This document shows, piece after piece, positions 1-7,584 of a stretch of DNA of 64,000 nucleotides. Under the pieces are notes generated by a model. The model searched no databases and had not been told where the DNA came from. It was given only the letters and a program-made list of their open reading frames with translations. The translations under genes were made by a program, and so were the position numbers. Source of the stretch: a virus; IMG/VR virus record IMGVR_UViG_3300042519_000373, positions 58,378-122,377 of that record; one strand, written 5' to 3'. Numbering within the stretch: the stretch's first letter is position 1; each line of letters begins with the position of its first letter.

Positions 1-637
1 CTCGGATAGCTTTCTTTTCTTCAGCAGTTAGTCGAGGACGACCTTTACCACTACCGTCTACTTCCTCGCCATCCTCGCCTTCACTCTCTCCATCGCCTTC
101 TCCGTCCAAGTGCTCGTCGAGTAGTTCGCCGAGCTGACTTAGATCAATCTTTTCAGCCTTCTCGTATAACTCGTCATAAATCTGTTCGTAACTCCAACCG
201 CGGTATTTGTTGTCTTGGAAGATTTTAATAAAATTAGGCACTTCCCCAATTTTCTCATCTTTGAGAATCTGATTGGCTGCATAATCTGCGGCAATGTTTG
301 ACAGTTTAGGATCTCGTCCATCACGGCGGCCCATGTGATCAAAAACGTTGTGAAGAACTTCGTGTGCAAATCCAAACTCTGCCTCTTTGGGTTTAAGTTT
401 ATTCACAAAGTCTAGATTGTAATAGAAATTACGTCCGTCTGTTGCTAATGTTGAACACCATTCTGATGCATCAATTAACTTCATACGTGTGGCAAGATTA
501 CCAAAGAACGGATGACGGAGCAACAGACCAACTCGTGCGGTGATCAGTTTATCTACAATTTTTGCCTTTTCGGCGGAAGTGTATTCTTTTGCAGGTGCAG
601 TCTTTTTGACTTTTTCTGCTTTCATAACTGTTGACAT
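1..637 (-). CDS. VWA-like metallopeptidase partner of MoxR (3' end off the window)
   Basis: The first 212 residues are visible; the C-terminus runs off the left edge. A predicted zinc-peptidase core reads HEVLHNVFDH (H92, E93, H96, H101), followed by an acidic Glu/Gly/Asp-rich linker after about residue 175. This matches the DUF2201-type metallopeptidase domain that in bacteria and T4-like phages is found beside a MoxR AAA+ ATPase, and such an ATPase gene lies immediately upstream. The ATG is preceded by AAGGA at a good distance and by a strong sigma-70 promoter. The physiological substrate is unknown; by analogy with MoxR systems the pair may remodel a protein complex. Family assignment is fairly secure, function is inferred. 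Confidence 0.75.
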   Translation of the reverse strand, partial: MSTVMKAEKVKKTAPAKEYTSAEKAKIVDKLITARVGLLLRHPFFGNLATRMKLIDASEWCSTLATDGRNFYYNLDFVNKLKPKEAEFGFAHEVLHNVFDHMGRRDGRDPKLSNIAADYAANQILKDEKIGEVPNFIKIFQDNKYRGWSYEQIYDELYEKAEKIDLSQLGELLDEHLDGEGDGESEGEDGEEVDGSGKGRPRLTAEEKKAIR

Positions 638-664
638 ATTGTGTCCTTTTGTTGTCTATGTATT

Positions 665-693
665 ATTATATACCCAAAACTGTTAAAAGTCAA
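665..693 (-). promoter_or_regulatory. sigma-70 promoter for the metallopeptidase gene
   Basis: Read on the minus strand: TTGACT (693-688), a 17-base spacer and TATAAT (670-665), about 28 bases upstream of the ATG. It begins two bases beyond the T-tract of the moxR terminator, so the transcription-unit boundary is extremely compact. Confidence 0.85.
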
Positions 694-695
694 GC

Positions 696-716
696 AAAAA
701 GGGCCCCGAAGGGCCC
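696..716 (-). terminator. rho-independent terminator after the MoxR gene
   Basis: On the minus strand GGGCCC, a TTCG tetraloop and GGGCCC are followed by TTTTT. It sits just past the MoxR stop codon at 721 and directly before the next promoter. Confidence 0.9.
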
Positions 717-720
717 AATT

Positions 721-1803
721 TTAACCTTCCATTGCTTGGATAATGTACTTGCCGTACTTGTCATGGAACTTGTCAAAGTTCTTCAACTTAGACGCATCAA
801 ACGGCAGTTGATAGTTAGTCAACGCAACCTTTGCACCCATAACAACCAATTCAGTTGGAAAATTATCCATCATAAATCCAAAGAAGTTATCTGCCATACT
901 GTCCCACTCTTTGACTTTCTTGCGATCTGCTTCTTGAAGCTCGTAGCACATAGAAGTTGTCAAAGAATACATAGCGGAGATTTCTTTGATATTGATCTTA
1001 GTAACCTTGCCTGACAGAATGTCTTCGGGCTGTGGCATCTGTTTAGCAACCTTGCGGTGTGCCATAAACTTAACAGCAAGACCTTCACCAATAGCACCCG
1101 ACACTAGGTCAGTCAGTGTACGTTCATCCAAGTCGTCGTCAATCAACAGATCGGATACAAAGCTCCAAGAGCGAGGTGTAGCAAAGGCACGTGAACTAGA
1201 CTTTGGATCAAAGTCATACAGGTCTTGTTTGGCAAACGAGCAGTATCCAACAACCTGTTCATGGATACGATTCTTAGTAGCCCACATGAGCCAGTCTTCG
1301 AAATCTGTACGGAGTTCTAAGTGCAAGAAACGGTTAGCCAACGGAGCAGGCATACGATAAGTAACACCCTTGTCAGTTTCACGGTTACCTGCGGCAACAA
1401 TTGAAACACCATCTGGCAATTTGTAAGTACCAACTCGGCGGTTTAAAACTAGCTGGTATGCCGCGGCCTGTGTAGCAGGTGCCGCTGAATTCAATTCATC
1501 CAAGAACAAGATTGCAGTAGATTCTGGATCAGTGGGCAGTTCTGCAGGAGGTGCCCAAGTCATTGTGTTGGAAGTAGAGTTGTAATAAGGAATACCTTTG
1601 ATATCGGTAGGTTCCCAAAGTGACAAACGAACGTCAATCACTTCGCGATTTTGTTCATCGCCAATTTGTTTAACAATATCGGACTTGCCGATGCCTGGAG
1701 CACCCCACATGAATACTGGACGCTTAATCTTTACGCACTTGCGAATAGACTTTTTTGCTTCGTTAGGAGTGACTGCACGATTACCGCTGAGAGCTTCTGC
1801 CAT
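721..1803 (-). CDS. MoxR-type AAA+ ATPase
   Basis: A 360-residue AAA+ ATPase. Walker A is GAPGIGKS (34-41) and Walker B is ILFLDELN (about 98-105), followed by a sensor region rich in Asn (AAGNRETDKG). MoxR-family ATPases are chaperone-like machines that act with VWA or metallopeptidase partners; the partner gene follows directly downstream at 1-637. The unit has its own consensus promoter (1863-1891) and terminator (696-716). The pair recurs in T4-like environmental phages, but its role in infection is not established. The start is supported by AAGG upstream of ATG. Confidence 0.85.
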   Translation of the reverse strand: MAEALSGNRAVTPNEAKKSIRKCVKIKRPVFMWGAPGIGKSDIVKQIGDEQNREVIDVRLSLWEPTDIKGIPYYNSTSNTMTWAPPAELPTDPESTAILFLDELNSAAPATQAAAYQLVLNRRVGTYKLPDGVSIVAAGNRETDKGVTYRMPAPLANRFLHLELRTDFEDWLMWATKNRIHEQVVGYCSFAKQDLYDFDPKSSSRAFATPRSWSFVSDLLIDDDLDERTLTDLVSGAIGEGLAVKFMAHRKVAKQMPQPEDILSGKVTKINIKEISAMYSLTTSMCYELQEADRKKVKEWDSMADNFFGFMMDNFPTELVVMGAKVALTNYQLPFDASKLKNFDKFHDKYGKYIIQAMEG

Positions 1804-1862
1804 TTTAAAACCTTAAAAAATGTGTTGAAAATTTGTACGCTGTATCGTTAGCGTATGTATTG

Positions 1863-1891
1863 ATTATACAGGCTTTTTAGTCAGTTGTCAA
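1863..1891 (-). promoter_or_regulatory. consensus sigma-70 promoter for the MoxR gene
   Basis: A perfect TTGACA (1891-1886), 17-base spacer and TATAAT (1868-1863). The -35 box and most of the spacer lie inside the 3' end of the upstream gene, so promoter and coding sequence overlap. Confidence 0.9.
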
Positions 1892-2284
1892 TGGTTTTTG
1901 CTGTTGTGTTTTTGCAACACTCATAGCTTTAGAAAGGCCGTATTTTTGAATATTTCCGGAAAATAACACTAATTGCACAGCCATCTTTTCTCTATATACA
2001 AAGATAGCTTTTTTGGTTAGATAAAATGGACAATCAATAAATTGATCCATTTGGATAATTAACCGATTTGTCCATTCAATTTCTTTTGGGAGATCAATTT
2101 GATAGCATTTGATGTCAGCAAGTTGCATCCATTCTTGCCCGGAATCAGTTAGTCTTAATCCGCCTGTTGCTTTTTGTCTAGGATTCATCCAAAATGCAGG
2201 CAGCATTTTTTTAACATACTCGTCGTGATGAGGCTTTCCTAGTGTTTCTAAAACGTATTTGACTATTTCAGTCCGCTGATTCAT
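1877..2284 (-). CDS. conserved phage hypothetical protein
   Basis: A 135-residue soluble protein with no signal peptide or membrane segment. The middle part alternates hydrophobic and aromatic residues (QIDLPKEIEWTNRLIIQMDQ), suggesting a compact alpha/beta domain, and the C-terminus is polar with QQQ. From memory it resembles small proteins common in T4-like cyanophages, but I know of no function. It overlaps the preceding gene by 17 bases, and its last codons contain the promoter of the MoxR gene. Confidence 0.65.
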   Translation of the reverse strand: MNQRTEIVKYVLETLGKPHHDEYVKKMLPAFWMNPRQKATGGLRLTDSGQEWMQLADIKCYQIDLPKEIEWTNRLIIQMDQFIDCPFYLTKKAIFVYREKMAVQLVLFSGNIQKYGLSKAMSVAKTQQQKPLTTD

Positions 2285-2567
2285 TGCCTAGTTTTTCACC
2301 AGTTGTGAGTTTATAAACGGAGAAGTCCTGGCAATTAAACATTTTGTTCAGTCGTTCCGCTAGATTGTGTGCATGTCCGCTGTTGGAAAAACTAACTTTT
2401 TTATACTTTGGACCTAGGTCTTGTGCTACTATGCTGGTAGTTTTTAAGTTGACAGGCCTGTCTTTATAAAAAACTGCCCAAATGGCATCAGCTTCCAATA
2501 CCTGTTCAGTCTTGTAATTTTTTTTATTTGTTAGTTCTAATAATACTGTAGGTTTAGGTCTGCTCAT
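2268..2567 (-). CDS. small conserved phage hypothetical protein
   Basis: A 99-residue basic protein starting MSRPKPTVLLELT, with a central KKVSFSNSGHAHNLAERLNK segment that looks like a small alpha/beta fold. I recall similar short proteins in T4-like cyanophage genomes but no function. It overlaps the next gene by 17 bases, suggesting translational coupling. No strong Shine-Dalgarno is placed at the ATG, so the start is the least certain part. Confidence 0.6.
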   Translation of the reverse strand: MSRPKPTVLLELTNKKNYKTEQVLEADAIWAVFYKDRPVNLKTTSIVAQDLGPKYKKVSFSNSGHAHNLAERLNKMFNCQDFSVYKLTTGEKLGNESAD

Positions 2568-2611
2568 GATGCGTACATTCTCCGTTATATACGCATTTAT
2601 TTAGTTGGGAC

Positions 2612-2839
2612 TTATCGAAATCCGCCCCCGTCCATTGAGACCTGTATCACATCTTCTTGACTAGGTTGCTGTACAAAGTCTTCTAATTTTCCCACTAGTC
2701 TAGTCATAACAACCGCAAGACTGTCTGCTAATGCAGTGGCTTCATTTATGTCTAGAACTACAGTCTTTTGACCTGATTTCTTTGCAATACGAGCCTTTTC
2801 GAGATAGTTTTCGATGGCTAATGTGTTAATTTGTTTCAT
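2612..2839 (-). CDS. small helical hypothetical protein
   Basis: A 75-residue protein, predicted mostly helical (residues 1-55), ending in a flexible QPSQEDVIQVSMDGGGFR tail. There are no cysteines or membrane segments. It overlaps the upstream gene by 14 bases. No function recognised; its place in a compact phage cluster of replication-related genes supports a real gene. Confidence 0.6.
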   Translation of the reverse strand: MKQINTLAIENYLEKARIAKKSGQKTVVLDINEATALADSLAVVMTRLVGKLEDFVQQPSQEDVIQVSMDGGGFR

Positions 2840-3386
2840 TTTCTTTTTTACTTAGAGTAGTGAGCATCTGTTTCATTTCAACTTCTGTTTTAAAAGGTCC
2901 GTGAAATGGATATCGATCTAATGTAATTAGCTTAGGACAAAAACTTTTAACCCACCCTTTGCGGAATTTAATTACATAGTGTCCTGCACAATATTGACTT
3001 TTACTTTTTGTACTCTTAGCATAGATAGGTAATCTTTTTCTAATGTCGTATACTGATCCAAACGGCCTTGATCCACACGGAAAATCATAAACTGCATATT
3101 CTGTAGTTTCAGATTTTACAGATTTAACAACGTCAAAAAATACAACGCCTAGTTTTTCTTTGACATCTTTTACTGTGCCTATGGCAATTTTATTACCGTT
3201 CTTTAAAATAGAATACGAACTGCGTTCTTTGTTCAGGGTACCTACTTTGAGTCCGTCTCTTTCTAATAGCCAACTTTTGTTAGGTATTAAAGGTTTTGCA
3301 ATAGTTGTCATTTTTGTCTCCCAACATGTATCTGTTTTATTTTTACAAGTGTCTTCAAACTGACACGTTACTAGTATATCTTGCAT
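2826..3386 (-). CDS. hypothetical protein with a Cys-rich N-terminus
   Basis: With the start at 3386 the protein has 186 residues and begins with three closely spaced cysteines (CQFEDTCKNKTDTC), a possible metal-binding knuckle, followed by a basic domain. An alternative in-frame ATG at 3311, with GGGAG just upstream, would remove the Cys-rich part; the 3386 ATG has GGAG seven bases upstream. The longer reading frame to 3446 only extends into the exonuclease gene and is unlikely. The function is not recognised. Confidence 0.55.
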   Translation of the reverse strand: MQDILVTCQFEDTCKNKTDTCWETKMTTIAKPLIPNKSWLLERDGLKVGTLNKERSSYSILKNGNKIAIGTVKDVKEKLGVVFFDVVKSVKSETTEYAVYDFPCGSRPFGSVYDIRKRLPIYAKSTKSKSQYCAGHYVIKFRKGWVKSFCPKLITLDRYPFHGPFKTEVEMKQMLTTLSKKENETN

Positions 3387-4359
3387 TAAAAGGCTCCGCA
3401 TAACTTTGTGCTTGGTCTGTAATTTTTTGCAAATCATAAGTTGCACAAAACTTCATAAGTCTAATGCCAACTTGCGGAACATTCTTTTCTGCGGTAATTG
3501 CAGTGTTAATAGTTTCGGTAATGAGATTGCGAATCTCTTCTGGCTGTTCAGTCAAGTCACACAATAGACGATTTCGATTATAATCATCTAGCACTTTATG
3601 TTCAATGCCTTCGTGGTCTACCCACTTCTGCAACATGAGATTGTTCCAAGAATAGCCTTTAGAATTACGGTCGGCAAATGCTTCACGAAGCCCTACTTTA
3701 TTTTTAGTGCCTTTTTCACGCACACCGGGATATGCACTAAAGATATTGTCGCTAGTGTCGCCACGCATACATTTCTCAAACAATAGCCATTCTGGATCAG
3801 GTTCAGGTTTTATGAGTCCAGTTTTCTTGTCTTTAACTCGTTTGCCCTTTTCATCAAAGTACCCCTCGTGAGTAGTAGTTACTTGACTGACACCATTATA
3901 TTGTTTCACATTGGGTGCAACTAATTGTGCAAAATCGCCATCTGTCGAAATGATAATATGCTGATCTTCGGGATGTGCTTGAATGAATCCTGCAATAAGA
4001 TCATCTGCTTCTAATCGTGGATTTTGCAACACAGTACAGTTAGTCTTGTTAGTCACAAAGTCTTTAAACTGATCAAACGTTTCCCAAAATACGCGGTCTT
4101 CCTCGGCTTCTCGAGGACTCTGTGCCGCACGAGCTTCTGTACGTTGACGCTTGTAAGGAGCATAAAAGTCCTTACGCCAGCTACGCCCCTCGAGGTGAAA
4201 GATAACATGGTCACCTTTAAAATCACGCCACGCCTTGCGTACACTGCTGAGAATAGTATGCAGACTCATGCCCACTTTGTCTTCAAGACCGCCACGTACT
4301 ACATGTCGAGCTCGGAAGAATGTATTTGCAGTATCAACGTGAATAAATGTCTGTGCCAT
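3355..4359 (-). CDS. 5'-3' exonuclease, T4 RNase H-like (FEN/PIN family)
   Basis: A 334-residue flap-endonuclease family protein. Metal-ligand motifs are visible in the family order: N-terminal HVDTANTFFRA, LEADDLIAGF, ISTDGDFAQL and RGDTSDNI followed by the helix-hairpin-helix-like region. T4 RNase H removes RNA primers and adjacent DNA from lagging-strand fragments; this protein probably does the same here. Its gene overlaps the preceding one by a TAATG junction and lies in the replication and nucleotide-modification cluster. The length fits T4 RNase H (about 305 residues) plus small insertions. Confidence 0.85.
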   Translation of the reverse strand: MAQTFIHVDTANTFFRARHVVRGGLEDKVGMSLHTILSSVRKAWRDFKGDHVIFHLEGRSWRKDFYAPYKRQRTEARAAQSPREAEEDRVFWETFDQFKDFVTNKTNCTVLQNPRLEADDLIAGFIQAHPEDQHIIISTDGDFAQLVAPNVKQYNGVSQVTTTHEGYFDEKGKRVKDKKTGLIKPEPDPEWLLFEKCMRGDTSDNIFSAYPGVREKGTKNKVGLREAFADRNSKGYSWNNLMLQKWVDHEGIEHKVLDDYNRNRLLCDLTEQPEEIRNLITETINTAITAEKNVPQVGIRLMKFCATYDLQKITDQAQSYAEPFNARYTSNVSV

Positions 4360-4805
4360 TAACTAACCTCAACTTTCCCATTACCTAAATTGTTTACATT
4401 TACAAAGCCACTGCCTCTACGTTCCATATCTACACCTTCTTCGGCACCTACGCCTCTGCAAAGTTCTTGGAACCATTTATCTACAATGGCCTCATCTGTT
4501 TCGCCAGTATAACCAGCGGACCTTAATTGTAACACGAAATACTCATTCCAGTCAAGTTCAAAGAATCCGTTACGCACGTTTTCTTTATTGACATGAGTAT
4601 CCAATACAGCTACCCAGGGCTCTTTCTTTTCGTTTGCTATTTCTTTTGGACTGAGTTTTGACAACCGTTCTAATTCTTTAGCACGTTCTGCTTGCTCAGT
4701 TGCTTCTTTAGCAATTTTTGTAGCACGTTCTGCATCTTCTATTGCACGTCTAGTTTCGGCTTCAATTTTATCGATACCAAATAATTTTTTAAAGATATTG
4801 TTCAT
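4359..4805 (-). CDS. coiled-coil hypothetical protein
   Basis: The ATG at 4805 forms a TAATG overlap with the queE stop codon and is preferred over the ATG four codons upstream; the product is 148 residues. Residues about 15-60 form a strongly charged Ala/Glu/Lys coiled coil, followed by a globular part with aromatic and acidic residues. Similar proteins occur in T4-like marine phages, without known function. Its position between queE and the RNase H-like gene suggests co-expression with DNA metabolism. Confidence 0.65.
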   Translation of the reverse strand: MNNIFKKLFGIDKIEAETRRAIEDAERATKIAKEATEQAERAKELERLSKLSPKEIANEKKEPWVAVLDTHVNKENVRNGFFELDWNEYFVLQLRSAGYTGETDEAIVDKWFQELCRGVGAEEGVDMERRGSGFVNVNNLGNGKVEVS

Positions 4806-5662
4806 TAAGTTCCCCACTCATTTTTAAATAACGGCACTTGTAAACGGTCGCTATAACGTAAGCCTGCGTTCATTGCCATAATGGCCACTGCCTTGTTGTT
4901 TAGTGCATAGACACTTTCTACACCACCCACTGGCATTAGATAAACGTGTCCTTTAAATCCTGCATCACGGAATTCTTTAGTTGCCTTCATTGCATCTGCA
5001 AAGTCTTGCTCTGTAGCTATAACAAACTTCAAATATGCTGTGCCGTAATTTTCGTAATCGCAAACAACTTCTGGCTTGATAGCATCATCCCACGGTTCTC
5101 CACTACAAGGTAGTTTTGCACTGACTGAGAAAGTAATTTCTCGTTCTAGATTCTCTGTAGTCCAAATACGTAGATAATTTTTAAATGCACTAGTCAGTCG
5201 CATTGTACCATTTGTTTCAAATGTGATTTCTTTTAACCCTACCATCTTGGGATGATCCAGTAAGTCTGGGTAAGCCTTCTGCCAACCCAACAACGGCTCA
5301 CCACCCGTAATAACAAGATGAGCATCCCCCCATTCGTTGTTAGGAAGCATTTCTATAATGCGTTCTACAATTCCGTCAGCCTCAATCATTGGACTTAGAT
5401 CTTTAAATGCAGGATGCCAACTTGCATAACTGTCACAACCTGTACTAACAAGAGGCAAAGACTTGTACTCTGTAAATGGAGTTATCATTGTATGCTGTGC
5501 CGCAATGTCTGTTGCTTCGTGACTTACCTCGCCTCGGGGCATGCCAAATCCTTGACAGGTAAAGTTACATCCGTATGTACGTAGAAATACAGAAGGCACG
5601 CCCATGTAGCGTCCTTCTCCTTGAATCGAATAGAATAATTCGCTTATTTTAATTTTGCTCAT
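4805..5662 (-). CDS. queE: 7-carboxy-7-deazaguanine synthase QueE (radical SAM)
   Basis: A 285-residue radical-SAM enzyme converting 6-carboxytetrahydropterin to 7-carboxy-7-deazaguanine (CDG). Family hallmarks are SIQGEGRYMGVPSVFLRTYGC at the N-terminus, CDSYASW matching the canonical CDTxxTW end of the cluster motif, and VITGGEPLL (SAM-binding GGE) further on. The iron-sulfur ligands are unusually arranged: C32 and C36 are as expected, but the third cysteine (C76) is displaced by an insertion of about 39 residues containing QGFGMPRGE. Together with folE (6810), queD (62215) and dpdA (10808) it forms a pathway for 7-deazaguanine in phage DNA. It overlaps the MazG-like gene by 14 bases. Confidence 0.88.
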   Translation of the reverse strand: MSKIKISELFYSIQGEGRYMGVPSVFLRTYGCNFTCQGFGMPRGEVSHEATDIAAQHTMITPFTEYKSLPLVSTGCDSYASWHPAFKDLSPMIEADGIVERIIEMLPNNEWGDAHLVITGGEPLLGWQKAYPDLLDHPKMVGLKEITFETNGTMRLTSAFKNYLRIWTTENLEREITFSVSAKLPCSGEPWDDAIKPEVVCDYENYGTAYLKFVIATEQDFADAMKATKEFRDAGFKGHVYLMPVGGVESVYALNNKAVAIMAMNAGLRYSDRLQVPLFKNEWGT

Positions 5663-5927
5663 ATATGTTTGACCATTGTTTTAATTTTTCGATCTTAGCA
5701 GCTTTTGCAACTTCTAAGTGTTCTAATGATATTACATTCTTTTCCAGCATGATGTCAATCATTGCCAGCATGTCGCCCAATTCTTCTTCAAGGTGTTCTC
5801 GATTAGTTTTGGGCTTGCCTGGCTTGAAGTTGTCAATGCCAAATCGACTAATCTTGCTCACCGCTTGAATTACTTCTGCACATTCTTCTTGTAGAATGTC
5901 CATTACTTCTTTTGTTTTACTATCCAT
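5649..5927 (-). CDS. MazG-like all-alpha NTP pyrophosphohydrolase
   Basis: A 92-residue protein with the all-alpha NTP-PPase signature: EECAEVIQA in helix 1 and EEELGDMLAMID in the next helix (ExxE ... ExxD metal-binding pattern). It lies between a cupin gene and queE. Phage MazG-type enzymes hydrolyse (d)NTPs or possibly signalling nucleotides; here it could adjust the nucleotide pool around replication and base modification. A second, unrelated MazG-like gene is at 39364. The reaction is inferred from the fold signature only. Confidence 0.8.
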   Translation of the reverse strand: MDSKTKEVMDILQEECAEVIQAVSKISRFGIDNFKPGKPKTNREHLEEELGDMLAMIDIMLEKNVISLEHLEVAKAAKIEKLKQWSNIYEQN

Positions 5928-6381
5928 TATTTGCTCTATCAGTTAGATATTTGTCGTTGTGGATCCATTTGTTATTAACAAGGAATCCCCATTCACGTCT
6001 TTGTGGTCCAGGCATGAACATTGTCCAGCAGTCTGTTCCTGCTTCAAGCTCAACACGGTGATAGCTAGTAGCAGGGCAAATGCGGAAGTGACCAGGCCCA
6101 CGCCAATGCCGTGTCTCACCGATCTTGGCACCTTGTGAATTAAATTTAGGAGTCCATTCATAATAACCACCTTTAAGGATTAAAGTAGCGTAAGGCCATG
6201 GATGATCATGCACATCATCGGGGTCTGACTTAAGGAACTTGTGAAGAAAGATATTAAAGGGGAAGTGCTTTCTATCTTTAAGAAATAAGTAGTAGCGTTC
6301 GAGATACGGTTCATTTTCTTGCCTGTCCATTACAATTCGTTTACGACCAATTTGCTCTAAAAAGTTTAGGAACCATTTCAT
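5920..6381 (-). CDS. cupin-fold protein
   Basis: The ATG at 6381 is chosen because it makes an ATGA overlap with the preceding stop and has GGAG eight bases upstream; the ATG at 6387 is too close to it. The 153-residue product has a cupin metal pattern: HDHPWPYATLILKGGYYE (His pair and Glu) and SYHRVEL (third His). It is likely a cytosolic metal-dependent dioxygenase-like or sugar-binding protein; many T4-like phages carry such a cupin, with unknown substrate. It is co-oriented and overlapping with the folE-queE run. Confidence 0.75.
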   Translation of the reverse strand: MKWFLNFLEQIGRKRIVMDRQENEPYLERYYLFLKDRKHFPFNIFLHKFLKSDPDDVHDHPWPYATLILKGGYYEWTPKFNSQGAKIGETRHWRGPGHFRICPATSYHRVELEAGTDCWTMFMPGPQRREWGFLVNNKWIHNDKYLTDRANNG

Positions 6382-6593
6382 TTGCATGTCTCCAGCCAGT
6401 CGTTTAATCGATTCACTGCTTCGTCAAAGTCAACGCCGTAAACTTTGGCCTCTAATATATTATCTGCAATATTAATATCAAACGGTATTACTCCGTTAAA
6501 TCTAAAGTCTTCCGGCACGTCGGTAGTAACAATAAATTCTTGCAGATGTCTTGCTCTGAAGATTAAGTTATTAGCCATATCTACTGAATTCAT
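6378..6593 (-). CDS. small hypothetical protein
   Basis: With the ATG at 6593, two bases after the upstream stop codon and preceded by a GGCGG-type ribosome site, the product is 71 residues. It is a small acidic alpha/beta protein (EFIVTTDVPEDFRFNG ... DFDEAVNRLNDWLET). The in-frame extension to 6656 lies wholly inside the upstream gene and is rejected. No function recognised. Confidence 0.6.
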   Translation of the reverse strand: MNSVDMANNLIFRARHLQEFIVTTDVPEDFRFNGVIPFDINIADNILEAKVYGVDFDEAVNRLNDWLETCK

Positions 6594-6594
6594 A

Positions 6595-6807
6595 TTAACC
6601 GCCTTGTGTTGAGCCTTTAGTGAATGCCGCACGTACATCACGTAACAATGCTTCATCGTCCCACTCTAGTGTTGTTTTACCATCCGGATGAGTGGTAACA
6701 GTTAAGTGACTACCTTTGACAACTTTTGTTTCTGCAAAAACTATCTTAGCACCGCCGATTGTGCCGGGCATCTCTATTGTTGTTTCTTTCTTTTTACGTG
6801 TTGCCAT
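6595..6807 (-). CDS. small basic hypothetical protein
   Basis: A 70-residue protein with a Lys/Arg-rich start (MATRKKKET) followed by beta-rich sequence and a short C-terminal helix. It lies two bases after folE, so it is translated with it. No family is recognised. Confidence 0.6.
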   Translation of the reverse strand: MATRKKKETTIEMPGTIGGAKIVFAETKVVKGSHLTVTTHPDGKTTLEWDDEALLRDVRAAFTKGSTQGG

Positions 6808-6809
6808 AA

Positions 6810-7511
6810 TTACCTCGGAGCAAAGTCTTGCTGTAGTTTGATGTTGTCAAAGAATTCTTTCTTTGTACTTTGGTCGTCTTTAAACGCACCTTTAAGCACA
6901 GTAGTCTGCGTCAATGAGCTATGTGCCATAATACCTCGATTCTCACAGCATCCATGCACTGCTTGAATGTAAACGCCTACGTCTTTGGCGTCAGTGGCTT
7001 TTTGGATTTCCCTAGCAATGTCATTAGCAAGTTCCTCCTGGAGAGTACCTCGACGGGCACACCACTGAGCGATCCTTGTATACTTGCTAAGTCCGATGAG
7101 TTTCTCAGCCGCAATAATACCAATATAAGCAACGCCACTAACGGGTTGGTGATGATGGCTACACATACTGCGAAGCTCGCTACGAACAACCAACATACCT
7201 TCGTAACGGTCCTCCGAATCATTTGGAAACGCTGTTGCGTCTGGTGCATCATCATATCTTCCTGCCATTATTTCGTTGTAGTACATTTTGGCCAGTCGAC
7301 GTGCTGTGCCTTTACTATTTGGATCAGTTTCGCGATCAATAAGCAATGTATCTAGCACTTTTTCAAATGCGGTTGTCGCTTCGTTGATAAGGTCTATTTT
7401 ATCCATGGGTTTGATATATTCTGAAATATTATCACCAGCCCAGAATCTTTTTCCGTTTGCTTTCATTTTATCGCGTATGGCTTGCGATAAGTTTTTACTT
7501 GTATCTGTCAT
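6810..7511 (-). CDS. folE: GTP cyclohydrolase I
   Basis: A 233-residue FolE. The zinc ligands are visible as C117 with H120 in CSHHHQPV, and the HGCCENRG motif (H186, C188/C189). The GLSKYTRI substrate loop and the family C-terminal pattern follow. It converts GTP to dihydroneopterin triphosphate, the first step toward queuosine-type 7-deazaguanines (and folate). It is led by a dedicated sigma-70 promoter (7556-7584) and starts the folE-cupin-mazG-queE run. With queE, queD and dpdA in the window, its product most likely feeds DNA modification rather than folate. Confidence 0.93.
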   Translation of the reverse strand: MTDTSKNLSQAIRDKMKANGKRFWAGDNISEYIKPMDKIDLINEATTAFEKVLDTLLIDRETDPNSKGTARRLAKMYYNEIMAGRYDDAPDATAFPNDSEDRYEGMLVVRSELRSMCSHHHQPVSGVAYIGIIAAEKLIGLSKYTRIAQWCARRGTLQEELANDIAREIQKATDAKDVGVYIQAVHGCCENRGIMAHSSLTQTTVLKGAFKDDQSTKKEFFDNIKLQQDFAPR

Positions 7512-7555
7512 TGTAGTTTTTCTCCGATGTTGAGGCAGTGGATTGCCATGTATAT

Positions 7556-7584
7556 ATTCTATACTATTATTTAGGTTCAGTCAA
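7556..7584 (-). promoter_or_regulatory. sigma-70 promoter for folE
   Basis: TTGACT (7584-7579), 17-base spacer and TAGAAT (7561-7556) on the minus strand. It overlaps the stop codon of the upstream dehydrogenase gene and leaves a leader of about 40 bases before folE. Confidence 0.8.

Noticed and set aside
6594-6656. Longer form of the 6378 gene
   Set aside because: Lies fully inside the upstream gene; the ATG at 6593 has its own ribosome site just after the upstream stop.
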